Origin: Actinomycetes bacterium
GTDB taxonomy: Bacteria; Actinomycetota; Acidimicrobiia; Acidimicrobiales; Microtrichaceae
Length of the DNA: 64,000 nt
NCBI GenBank assembly: GCA_024222295.1
Contig: JAAEPF010000002.1
Span: forward strand, 186,001-250,000
Direction: 5' to 3'
The stretch's first letter is position 1. The number at the start of each line of letters is the position of its first letter. The translations under genes and the position numbers were made by a program. The notes under the pieces are model-generated. The model was given only the letters and a program-made list of their open reading frames with translations, was not told where the DNA came from and searched no databases. This document shows positions 16,690-27,689 of the stretch, one piece after another.

Positions 16690-17997
16690 ATGAGCGACAA
16701 CTGGGGCTTCGAAACCCGCCAGATCCACGCAGGCCAGGTGCCCGACTCCGAGACGAGCGCCCGTGCCGTACCGATCTACCAGACGACGGCCTACACGTTC
16801 CGCGACACCCAGCACGCAGCCGACCTGTTCGGACTGGCGGAGATGGGCAACATCTACACGCGGATCATGAACCCCACCCAGGGCGTGGTCGAGGCCCGTA
16901 TCTCGGCACTCGAAGGGGCGACCGAGACCGCGGTGGGCATTCCCGGGTCGCTGCTGGTCTCCTCGGGTCAGGCCGCTGAGACGATGGCGATCCTCAATCT
17001 CGCCGAGTCGGGCAGCCACATCGTCAGTTCAGCGGCCCTCTACGGCGGCACCTACAACCTGTTCCACTACACGCTGCCCAAGATGGGAATCGAGTGCACG
17101 TTCGTCGAGGACCCCGACGACATGGATGAGTGGGCCGCCGCGATCCAGCCCAACACCAAGGCCCTCTATGGCGAGTCGATCGGCAACCCGAAGAACGACA
17201 TCCTCGACATCTCGGCGGTGGCCGACCTCGCACACGCCAACGGCATCCCCCTCATCGTCGACAACACCGTCGGCACGCCGTACCTCTGCAATCCGCTTGC
17301 GCACGGCGCCGACATCGTGGTGCATTCGGCCACGAAGTTCATCGGTGGCCACGGGACTGCGATCGCCGGGCTGATCGTCGACGGTGGCACGTTCGACTTC
17401 TCCGAGGGCGACAAGTACCCGATGTTCACCGAACCCGACCCGAGCTACCACGGGCTCGCCTACTGGCCCGCCCTCGGTGCCGGCTCCTATGTGATCAAGG
17501 CACGGGTCCAGCTGCTACGTGACACCGGTCCGGCCGTGTCGCCATTCAACGCGTTCTTGCTGCTGCAGGGGCTTGAGACGCTGTCTCTGCGCATGGAGCG
17601 CCACGTCGCCAACGCGAAGGCCGTCGCGGAGTTCCTCGAGGGTCACGACCAGGTGGAGAGCGTGCAGTACGCGGGTCTCGCGTCCAGCAAGTGGAACGAC
17701 CGCGTGGACAAGTACTGCCCCAAGGGTCCCAGCTCGGTGCCGGCGTTCATCATCAGGGGTGGCCTCGAGGCGGGCAAGAAGTTCGTGGAGGCGCTGGAGT
17801 TGCACAGTCACCTCGCCAACATCGGCGACGTGCGCAGCCTTGTGATCCACCCGGCCTCCACCACCCACAGCCAGCTCACCGCTGACGAGCAGAGCTCCAC
17901 GGGCGTCGACCCGGGCCTCATCCGCCTGTCGGTCGGTCTCGAGAGCGTCGAGGACATCATCGGCGACCTCGAACGAGGCTTCGCCGCCGCGAAGTAG
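16690..17997 (+). CDS. metY: O-acetylhomoserine sulfhydrylase (aminocarboxypropyltransferase)
   Basis: A 435-residue PLP enzyme of the Cys/Met metabolism family that makes homocysteine from O-acetylhomoserine and sulfide. Family features are FETRQIHAGQVPD at the start and YQTTAYTFRD, then NIYTRIMNPTQGVVEARISA (about 57-76). The PLP lysine lies in HSATKFIGGHGTAIAG (about residue 218), and HPASTTHSQL lies near the end. The long insert with SYHGLAYW is typical of MetY rather than MetB/MetC. ATG 16690 has a clear AGGAGAG site. Its leader is structured, suggesting control by methionine or SAM status. Confidence 0.92.
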   Translation: MSDNWGFETRQIHAGQVPDSETSARAVPIYQTTAYTFRDTQHAADLFGLAEMGNIYTRIMNPTQGVVEARISALEGATETAVGIPGSLLVSSGQAAETMAILNLAESGSHIVSSAALYGGTYNLFHYTLPKMGIECTFVEDPDDMDEWAAAIQPNTKALYGESIGNPKNDILDISAVADLAHANGIPLIVDNTVGTPYLCNPLAHGADIVVHSATKFIGGHGTAIAGLIVDGGTFDFSEGDKYPMFTEPDPSYHGLAYWPALGAGSYVIKARVQLLRDTGPAVSPFNAFLLLQGLETLSLRMERHVANAKAVAEFLEGHDQVESVQYAGLASSKWNDRVDKYCPKGPSSVPAFIIRGGLEAGKKFVEALELHSHLANIGDVRSLVIHPASTTHSQLTADEQSSTGVDPGLIRLSVGLESVEDIIGDLERGFAAAK

Positions 17998-18026
17998 CGT
18001 CTGGACCCGGGCCGCCTGCAAACCCC

Positions 18027-18746
18027 ATGACCGCGAAACCACTGCCGCGTCCGCACACCGCTCCGGGCAACGGCGAGTGGTTTCCGGTCTGGGGGGTGCG
18101 CATGAACACGCCGCAGCTGGTGCTCGAGCCGTTGCGCGAGAACCGCTACGACGAGGCTTGCGCCCTCGTCGAGCGAGGCATCCACGACCCCGACTGGATG
18201 CCCTTCGAAGTGCCGTTCACAGATGCCCCCTCGCCGAGACGGGAACTGGACGCGGTGGGTTTCTGGCTGTCGTGCTGGGCGGGAGTGTCACAGCACGGAT
18301 GGCGGCTGCCGTTCGCCGTGCTGTGCGGCGGCGCACTGGTCGGTGTGCAGGACATAGCGGCATCGGGTTGGGTCGAGAGCCGCACGGTCGCGACCGGCTC
18401 ATGGTTGGGGCGCGAACACCAGGGCCGGGGACTCGGCCGAGAGATGCGCGCTGCGGTGCTGCACCTGGCACTGGGGCACCTCGGGGCCGAGCGCGCGGAG
18501 TCGTGCGCCTTCGAGGACAACACCGCCTCGCGCCGCGTGAGTGAGGTCCTGGGCTACCGAGAGGCAGGCCTGCGTACCGCGGATCGCCGCGGTGAGCCCG
18601 CTGTGCAGGTCACCTTTGCGATCGACCGTGACGACTGGCCCGCCTCGGCGGCCGCAGCAATCGAGGTGGGGGTCCACGGTGTCGACGACCGCGTGCTGGC
18701 CCAGCTCGGAGCAACGCTGCCGAACTCAGGAGTCGATACGGACTGA
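18027..18746 (+). CDS. GNAT acetyltransferase, RimJ/RimL type
   Basis: A 239-residue GNAT protein. The acetyl-CoA site is GSWLGREHQGRGLGREMRAA (about 131-150), with Q/RxxGxG/A as RGLGRE. FEDNTASRRVSEVLGY downstream is the usual RimJ/RimL motif. The actinobacterial members I know resemble ribosomal-protein or antibiotic N-acetyltransferases; the substrate here is unknown. An in-frame ATG at 18102 has a strong GGGGGG site, but the preceding residues (EWFPVWGVRMNTPQL) look like the family's N-terminal strand, so the longer form is kept. Its last bases overlap the convergent small gene by 21 nt. Confidence 0.78.
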   Translation: MTAKPLPRPHTAPGNGEWFPVWGVRMNTPQLVLEPLRENRYDEACALVERGIHDPDWMPFEVPFTDAPSPRRELDAVGFWLSCWAGVSQHGWRLPFAVLCGGALVGVQDIAASGWVESRTVATGSWLGREHQGRGLGREMRAAVLHLALGHLGAERAESCAFEDNTASRRVSEVLGYREAGLRTADRRGEPAVQVTFAIDRDDWPASAAAAIEVGVHGVDDRVLAQLGATLPNSGVDTD

Positions 18747-19010
18747 CGGGGCGCCGTCGGCGACAGTGAGCGTTGCCGGCATGCCGATCAGCTCCACCGG
18801 CTCTCCCAGCCATGTCGGAGCGGTCAGCGCCATGGTCTCGCTGCGGTGCTCGCCGCTTGTGATCGTCAGCTCCAGCGCTGTGGTGGTACCGCCGTCGGTC
18901 GGCAGGTCATCGGCGTTGACCACGAAGACGTCGTAGGCGCCATCGGGCAGGGGAGGTGGCCGGTCATCGTCGGACGGTGCCGAACGGGGGTCGTCGCCGG
19001 GCCCGCTCAC
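18726..19010 (-). CDS. Small hypothetical protein
   Basis: A 94-residue frame beginning MSGPGDDPRSAPSDDDRPPP, an acidic proline-rich lead-in. A compact part of alternating hydrophobic strands follows (GAYDVFVVNADDLP, TALELTITSG, ATLTVADG), suggesting a small beta domain. Codon usage looks like that of real genes here. I recognise no family. It lies between the GNAT gene (convergent, 21-nt overlap) and the acyl-CoA ligase (same strand, 43 nt upstream of this start), so it may be the last gene of that transcript. Confidence 0.55.
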   Translation of the reverse strand: MSGPGDDPRSAPSDDDRPPPLPDGAYDVFVVNADDLPTDGGTTTALELTITSGEHRSETMALTAPTWLGEPVELIGMPATLTVADGAPSVRIDS

Positions 19011-19053
19011 GGCGCGTGGTTGGGGTTGTCCAACTGCGGGCCGACCGGAGTCT

Positions 19054-20784
19054 TCACATGGTCTCCGCGAAGCTCACGGCGCCCTCACCGCGCAGCACGT
19101 TCTTGAGCAGCTTGCCGGAGGCGTTGCGTGGAAGCTTGCCGTCCCAGCGCTGGATGTAGGTGGGCACCTTGAACTCGGCCAGCGCCTCGCGGACCCACCC
19201 GCGGATGTCGTCATCGCTGGCCGTGGAGCCTTCACCCATCTCGAGCACGGCCTTCACTTCCTCGCCGAGCTCGGCGTGCGGTACCCCCACCACCGCAGCA
19301 TCCGCGATCTCGGGGTGCTCCACGAGCCGGTTCTCGATCTCCACGCAGTACACGTTCTCGCCGCCGCGGATCAGCATGTCCTTTGCGCGGTCGGTGATGA
19401 ACAGGTAGCCGTCGGAGTCGAGGTGGCCCACGTCGCCGGTGTGCAGCCAGCCGTCGCGGATCGTGTCCGCCGTGGCCTCGGGGTTGTCCCAGTAGCCGGC
19501 CATGATGATCGGCCCGCGGATGAGCACCTCACCGGTCTCCCCGGGCCCCAGGTGCTTGCCGGTGGGATCACCGATCGCGAGGTCGACCACTGGCATCGGC
19601 AGCCCGACCGAGTCGACCTTGTCGACCTCGGCGCCCGCGCTGAGGATCGTGGCCACCGAGGAGGACTCGGTGAGTCCGTAGGCGTTGGAGGTCGACTTCA
19701 CATTGGGGAACGTGTCACGGATGCGGCGCTGCAACTCATCGGCGGACGGCGAGCCCCCGAAGGCGACCGACACGATGGAGCTCAGGTCGTAGTCGCCGCG
19801 TGCGGGATGCTCGGTGGCGCGCCAGATCATCGTTGGCACCGTGGCCCAGATGCCCACGCCCTCGTCCTCGATGAGCCTGAACACATTGTCGGGATCGAAG
19901 CGACCCTCGGGGATCACGAGCTTCATGCCACCCATGAACCCGACCACGAGCGTCGAGTGGCAGCCGGACACGTGGAACAGTGGCGACGTGAGCAGCGATA
20001 CCGGCTGGTCGCCGCCGCCCACCGACGCATCCGGGTTGGTCATCGCTGCGAGCGTGAGGCTGAACACGGTGTTCTGGAGGTTGGCGACCATGTTGGCGTG
20101 GGTGCTGATGGCCCCCTTCGGGCGCCCGGTGGTGCCCGAGGTGTAGAAGATGACCGCCGGGTCGGACTCGGCGATCTCCGTGGTGGGGAATCCGGGGGAA
20201 CCGGTAGCCCCTTCGCTGACGGCGTCGTCGAAGCGCAGGAGTCGGGGGCCCTCGTCGCCCGCGTCGAAGCTGTCGGGGTTGGCGTCGACCAGCAGCACGT
20301 GTTCGAGGTCGGGTGCGGCATCCAGGTCTGCGGTGATTCGGTCGAACCGCTTCGCGTCGGCCACCAAGACCTTCGCCCCGCTGTGTTGGAGCCCGTAGAG
20401 GATCTCGTCGGTGTTCCACCATCCGTTGAGGCCGACGAGCACTGCTCCCATGTCGACTGCGGCCCAGAACGTGGCGCACCACTGGGGATTGTTCTGGCTG
20501 AGCACGGCGACTCGGTCGCCCTTGGTGAGCCCGTTGGCGGCGAACCAGGCCGACAGCGCGTTGACATCTTCGAGGAACTCCGCGTATGTCTGGCGCCTCT
20601 CGCCGTAGACCACGAACTCCTTGTCGGCGTGCGCGGCGCCGAACACCTCGCTGATGAATCGCAGGTTGGGGAAACGGTCCTTGAACACCTTCATGGGCTT
20701 GCCGTCGATCTCGTCGGTGGTCACCACTTCGAACGCCCCGCCAGGCCCCGTCAACTCGTCACGAACCTTCGCTGCATCAGCCAT
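19054..20784 (-). CDS. Acyl-CoA synthetase (AMP-forming, class I adenylate-forming enzyme)
   Basis: A 576-residue ANL-superfamily ligase that activates a carboxylic acid to its acyl-AMP and then the CoA thioester. The P-loop-like A3 motif is FYTSGTTGRPKGAISTH (about residue 203). NAYGLTESSS is the A5 motif and DGWLHTGDVGHLDSDGYLFI the A7/A8 region. The C-terminal catalytic lysine is in LPRNASGKLLKNVLR. The ATG at 20784 has an upstream GGGACGGGAG site on this strand; the frame continues upstream without ligase character. Fatty acids are the likely substrate class, but this is not fixed by the sequence. Confidence 0.9.
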   Translation of the reverse strand: MADAAKVRDELTGPGGAFEVVTTDEIDGKPMKVFKDRFPNLRFISEVFGAAHADKEFVVYGERRQTYAEFLEDVNALSAWFAANGLTKGDRVAVLSQNNPQWCATFWAAVDMGAVLVGLNGWWNTDEILYGLQHSGAKVLVADAKRFDRITADLDAAPDLEHVLLVDANPDSFDAGDEGPRLLRFDDAVSEGATGSPGFPTTEIAESDPAVIFYTSGTTGRPKGAISTHANMVANLQNTVFSLTLAAMTNPDASVGGGDQPVSLLTSPLFHVSGCHSTLVVGFMGGMKLVIPEGRFDPDNVFRLIEDEGVGIWATVPTMIWRATEHPARGDYDLSSIVSVAFGGSPSADELQRRIRDTFPNVKSTSNAYGLTESSSVATILSAGAEVDKVDSVGLPMPVVDLAIGDPTGKHLGPGETGEVLIRGPIIMAGYWDNPEATADTIRDGWLHTGDVGHLDSDGYLFITDRAKDMLIRGGENVYCVEIENRLVEHPEIADAAVVGVPHAELGEEVKAVLEMGEGSTASDDDIRGWVREALAEFKVPTYIQRWDGKLPRNASGKLLKNVLRGEGAVSFAETM

Positions 20785-20937
20785 CTCGGCTCCCGTCCCT
20801 TCTGGCGCCCCGCGCCGTCGGGGCAGTATCGCAGTCCCCGGCAATGCCGCGCGTCCAAAGCGTCCGTTGCGTGATCTCGGGTGGCAACGTGCGCTCCGTG
20901 GAGCAGATCCACATTCCCTGACCGGGCAGCCCGCGTG

Positions 20938-23345
<2,408 letters not shown>

Positions 23346-23349
<4 letters not shown>

Positions 23350-25361
23350 CCGTGGCGGGTCCGGAGGTGACCCCCTACGGCTCGTGGCCGTCACCGCTCA
23401 CTGCCTCGTTGGCCACCTCCGGTGGGTTGCGATTCGGTTCCCTGGCCGTCGGCCATGACGCGGCCGGCGAGCCGATCGTGTGGTCCGCACAGATGTCGGG
23501 TGGATTGATGCGGGTCCACCGCAGCAATGCCAGAGCGCCCGGTGAGGTGGTGAAGCAGGTCACCTCGGCGCGCAGCCGGGTCAACGAGTACGGCGGGGGA
23601 GCGCTGTGGTGCCACGGCGCGACCCTGTTCTGGGTGGAGGACGACGACCAGTGCATCCGCCGTCTCGCGCCGGACGACGACTCGCCGGTGTTGCTCACCC
23701 GTCCCGGGCCTGCGGAGAGGTCCACCCGTTGGGCAGCCGGCGTGGTGGGTCCGGATGGTCGGTGGATGGTGGTCGAACGCGAGGTGCACCTCGCGGAGGA
23801 CGGGACCCCCCTCGACGAGGCGCTGAACGACCTGGCCTGGCTTCCCACGGATGGGTCTGCGGATCCGGTGTCCCTGGTGGGCGGCGCCGACTTCAGTGGC
23901 GCGCCGGTGGTCTCACCCGATGGCCAGCACCTCGCCTGGCTGCAGTGGAACCACCCAGACATGCCCTGGGACGCCGCGGAGCTGTGGGCAGCGCGACTCA
24001 AGGTTGGCGACACGAGCGCTGCGCTCGTCGGCCCCCGGCGTGTGGCCGGCGGATCGTCGGTGGCCGCGTGTCTTCCGCTGTGGTCCCCACTGGGGACGCT
24101 CTGGTGGTGCGACGACCGAGAGGACGCGTGGTTGCTGCGTAGCGCCGCAGCACCCGGGCTGCCGCCTGCCGGCTCGGGTGACGGTGCCGCCGCGGTGCGC
24201 TCGACTGAGGCCGACGTGGGCGAACCCCGCTGGGTTTCGGGCGGTGGCCGCTACGGATTCGTGGGCGACGATGTGGTGCTGGTGGAGACCGTGCTGGGCC
24301 TGGACAGGATCGTGCGGCTTCCCGGTGCCGCGGCCGGTCGGGCAACCGGCGAGCCGGTTGAGGCGCCGGCGGGCGGGTTGCCCTCGACCACATGGGTGCA
24401 GCAGCTGGTCGCCTCCGGTGACACGGTGGCCGTCGTGGCCGGTCGGCCAACCGATCCGACCTCTGTGCTCGTGGGCTCACAGCCAGCAGACGGAGCCGGA
24501 TGGGCCGACCTCGGAACGACTCGCTGGCCCACACCCGTGGAGTCGATCTCCACCCCGGAACCGATCACGTTCCCCACGGGCGCCGACGGCTCGCAGGCCG
24601 TCGCCCACGGGATCTTCTACGCACCGCGTCTCCAAGGCCACGAGGGCCCGCCGGGAGAGGCGCCGCCATTGGTGGTGAGGATCCATGGTGGCCCGACCGG
24701 GTACGCGTTCACGGAGCTGTCGCCCTCGATCCAGTTCTGGACCACCCGCGGGTTCGCCGTCGTCGAGGTCAACTACAGGGGATCCGCGGGCTTCGGTCGG
24801 GGATACCGGAGGCTGCTGGACGGCGGCTGGGGGGAGGTCGAGGTGCAGGACTGCATCGCAGCAGCCGAGCACTTGGCGGGCACCGGCCGTGTGGACCCCG
24901 CCCGTTGTGTGATCCGGGGTGGCTCCGCCGGCGGCTTCACCGCGCTCGAGGCGGTTTGTGCCCCCGCGACGAGGTCGGGATTCCACTTCGCGGCTGCAAC
25001 CACCCTGTATGGGGTCACCGACCTGATGGCCCTGGCGGGCGACACCCACAAGTTCGAATCGCGCTACCTCGATGGGCTGGTCGGGCCGCTCCCGCAGACC
25101 AGGGACCGTTATGAGGCCCGCAGCCCGATCCAGCACCCCGAACGCATTTCTGTGCCCGTTCTGGTGCTCCAGGGGCTCGAGGACCGTGTCGTGCCCCCTG
25201 AACAGGCCGAAGTGCTGGTTGCGGCGCTCGAGGCCAACGGCATCGACCACGAGTACCGGGCCTACGAGGGTGAGGGCCACGGCTTCCGCAATCCGTCGAC
25301 GGTGGTCGACGCTCTCGAGGCCGAACTGGCCTTCTACACCCGGGTCCTGGCACTCGGCTGA
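23346..25361 (+). CDS. S9 family (prolyl oligopeptidase-like) serine peptidase
   Basis: A 671-residue cytoplasmic enzyme with an N-terminal seven-bladed propeller (about residues 20-400) and a C-terminal alpha/beta-hydrolase domain. The nucleophile is in [15 protein letters not shown], the acid in [14 protein letters not shown] and the histidine in [22 protein letters not shown] and [13 protein letters not shown] are typical of dipeptidyl/acylaminoacyl peptidases of this group. No signal peptide is seen. The ATG at 23346 overlaps the upstream aminotransferase stop, so the two genes are co-transcribed. The substrate is presumably oligopeptides. Confidence 0.88.
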
Positions 25362-25430
25362 CCGCACCCGGGCGAAATCGGTGCCGCTTCCGGCTGGCTG
25401 CCCGCGGGTCCGCCGCGCCACGATGGTGCA

Positions 25431-26993
25431 ATGCGAGTACTTGTCACAGAGGTGATCGCCGAGGGCGGCCTCCAGCGCCTGCGCGATGCGGGTCACGAAG
25501 TCGATGTACGCACGGGCCTCAGTCCCGAGGAGCTGGTCGACGCCGTGGTGGGCGCCAACGCCCTGATCATCCGCTCCGCCACCCAGGTGACAGCAGAGGT
25601 GCTGGCCGCGGGCGCCGACCTGATCGTGGTCGGCCGGGCCGGAATCGGACTCGACAACGTGGATGTCGCCGCAGCCACCGAACAGGGCGTGATGGTGGTC
25701 AATGCGCCGCAGTCCAACACGCTGTCAGCGGCTGAGCACACGATGGCGTTGCTGCTGGCCCAGGCGCGCAACGTGGCCCAGGCCCATGCGGCGCTCAAGG
25801 ACGGGCGCTGGGAACGGTCCAAGTGGACCGGCGTGGAGCTGTCCGACAAGACGCTCGGCATCATCGGGCTCGGGCGCATCGGCAAGCTCGTGGCACAGCG
25901 TGCCATGGCGTTCGGAATGAACCTCGTTGCCTACGACCCGTTCGTGAGCGAGGAGCGGGCCCGCCAACTCAACGTTCAGCTGCTGAGCCTCAACGACGTG
26001 ATGGCACGTAGCGACTTCATCACGCTGCACCTTGCCAAGACCCCTGAGACAACCGGATTGATCGATGCGGAGTTGCTGGCCAAGGCCAAGCCGGGCCTGC
26101 GGATTGTCAACGTTGCCCGAGGTGGGATCGTCGACGAGGCCGACCTGGCCGCAGCGATCGAGGCCGGCACGATCGCCGGTGCCGCACTCGACGTGTTCGA
26201 CTCCGAACCGACCACCGAGTCGCCGCTGTTCGACCTCGACGAGGTCGTGGTGACGCCCCACCTCGGTGCCTCTACCGAAGAGGCCCAGGACAAGGCAGGC
26301 GACACGATCGCCGACATGGTGGAACTCGCGCTCGCAGGCGACTTCGTGCCGTTTGCGGTCAACGTGTCCGCAGCCGAAGCATCCGAGACAGTGCGCCCGT
26401 ACCTGCCGCTCGCCGAGCAGCTGGGGCGCATCTTCGCGGGGCTCTGCGGTGAATGCTCGACCACGATCGACCTCGAGTACCAGGGCCACATCGCGGAGTA
26501 CGACACGCGGATTCTCACGCTGTCCGTGCTGAAGGGCTTTTTCGGCGCGATCAGTGGAGAGCCCGTGAGCTACGTCAACGCTCCGACAGTTGCCGAGGAA
26601 CAGGGCATCGAGGTGCGCCCCACGGCCACCACGACCGCCCGCGACTACGTCAACCTCGTGAGCATCCGTGGCGGCGGCCACGCCATTGCAGGCACCCTTG
26701 TGGGGCTCAACTCGAAGCCGTCGATCGTGATGATCGACGACCACGACATCGACGTGCCGCCATCGGATCACCTCGTGATCGTGCGCAACGACGACCGTCC
26801 CGGGATGATCGGCTCGGTCGGAGCGGTTCTCGGCGATGCCGGGGTCAACATCGACGACATGGCGGTGGGTTCGTCGCCGGAGGGCGCCAAGGCGCTGATG
26901 GTGATGGCGACTGACCGCACCGTGCAGGATTCGGTGGCGGAGGCGCTCCGCGGGACCGAGGGGATCACCTCTGTGGCGGTCGTGGGTGGCTGA
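25431..26993 (+). CDS. serA: D-3-phosphoglycerate dehydrogenase
   Basis: A 520-residue enzyme for the first step of serine synthesis (3-phosphoglycerate to 3-phosphohydroxypyruvate, NAD-dependent). It is the long form found in actinobacteria. The catalytic and NAD domains contain VGRAGIGLDNVDVAAATEQG, LGIIGLGRIGKLVAQRA and ARGGIVDEADLAAAIEAG, with His in TPHLGASTEEAQDKAG. An intervening allosteric (ASB) domain spans about 318-445, and a C-terminal ACT domain (DHLVIVRNDDRPGMIGSVG, about 445-520) is the usual serine-sensing site. It starts at ATG 25431, 69 nt after the peptidase gene. Confidence 0.95.
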   Translation: MRVLVTEVIAEGGLQRLRDAGHEVDVRTGLSPEELVDAVVGANALIIRSATQVTAEVLAAGADLIVVGRAGIGLDNVDVAAATEQGVMVVNAPQSNTLSAAEHTMALLLAQARNVAQAHAALKDGRWERSKWTGVELSDKTLGIIGLGRIGKLVAQRAMAFGMNLVAYDPFVSEERARQLNVQLLSLNDVMARSDFITLHLAKTPETTGLIDAELLAKAKPGLRIVNVARGGIVDEADLAAAIEAGTIAGAALDVFDSEPTTESPLFDLDEVVVTPHLGASTEEAQDKAGDTIADMVELALAGDFVPFAVNVSAAEASETVRPYLPLAEQLGRIFAGLCGECSTTIDLEYQGHIAEYDTRILTLSVLKGFFGAISGEPVSYVNAPTVAEEQGIEVRPTATTTARDYVNLVSIRGGGHAIAGTLVGLNSKPSIVMIDDHDIDVPPSDHLVIVRNDDRPGMIGSVGAVLGDAGVNIDDMAVGSSPEGAKALMVMATDRTVQDSVAEALRGTEGITSVAVVGG

Positions 26994-27097
26994 GCAATAG
27001 GATTTGCAGACCGCGGTGCGCAGGGCTGGGCCGGGGTGGAGTCAGGGTGACACTTGGGGGCGAACAAGTGCGAGTAGGTGCGTGCAAGCACAGGTCG

Positions 27098-27679
27098 ATG
27101 GGTAGGTGGCTGGTGGCCTTGGTCGCCGCCCTCGCTCTCGTCGGCGTGTCCTGTCAGCCGCCGTCACCGACGCCGGCCTCACAGGCGCGTAGTTGCACGG
27201 TGGGAGTGGTGGGGGACTCGCTGGCAGTCGGCTCCGGCCCCTTCTGGCAGCAGGCCTTCTCGGCTCGCGGCTGCAACCTGGCGTTCGTGAATGCCCGGGG
27301 TGGTCGACCGACGTCCGAGGGCGTGGCCGTGGTGGAGATGCTCGCCGCCGCGGGCCAGTTGCCCGACATCCTGGTCGTTGCCCTCGGCACCAATGACCGC
27401 ATCGACCCCCGGCACTTCGGGCCGAAGGTCCAGCGCATCATGCGCCTCGCCCAGAACCGACCCGTGGTGTGGGTCAACGTCGACAAGCCATTGGTGGAGG
27501 TCACGCTCAACTTCACCCTCAACGTGGCAAAGCTCATGTACCCCAACCTCTGGGTGTACGACTGGAATGCGTTCGCGGATCGGGCGCCCCAGATCCGTCT
27601 CGAGGACAACATCCACCTGACCGAGGGTGGCTACAACCTCCGCGCCGCGCTGATCGCCTGGTACGTCACCGGCCGCTGA
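27098..27679 (+). CDS. SGNH/GDSL-type hydrolase, predicted lipoprotein
   Basis: From ATG 27098 the protein is 193 residues. The signal peptide MGRWLVALVAALALVGVSC ends in a good lipobox (VGVSC). The SGNH blocks are present: VVGDSLAVGSG with the nucleophile Ser, then VNARGGRPT, ALGTNDRID with the oxyanion Asn, and EDNIHLTEGGY carrying the Asp/His dyad. It is likely a surface esterase or deacetylase acting on envelope polysaccharide or lipid, by analogy with OatA-type SGNH domains. GTG starts at 27047 or 27071 are possible but put extra residues before the signal. A TAGGAT box at 26998-27003 may be its promoter. It converges on the beta-propeller gene (10 nt apart). Confidence 0.75.
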   Translation: MGRWLVALVAALALVGVSCQPPSPTPASQARSCTVGVVGDSLAVGSGPFWQQAFSARGCNLAFVNARGGRPTSEGVAVVEMLAAAGQLPDILVVALGTNDRIDPRHFGPKVQRIMRLAQNRPVVWVNVDKPLVEVTLNFTLNVAKLMYPNLWVYDWNAFADRAPQIRLEDNIHLTEGGYNLRAALIAWYVTGR

Positions 27680-27689
27680 CGGCCGAGCG

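Noticed and set aside
16587-16690. metY leader as a standard SAM-I or SAM-IV riboswitch
   Set aside because: The conserved kink-turn and GGCAACC core are not present in the expected order. It is kept only as an unexplained structured leader.
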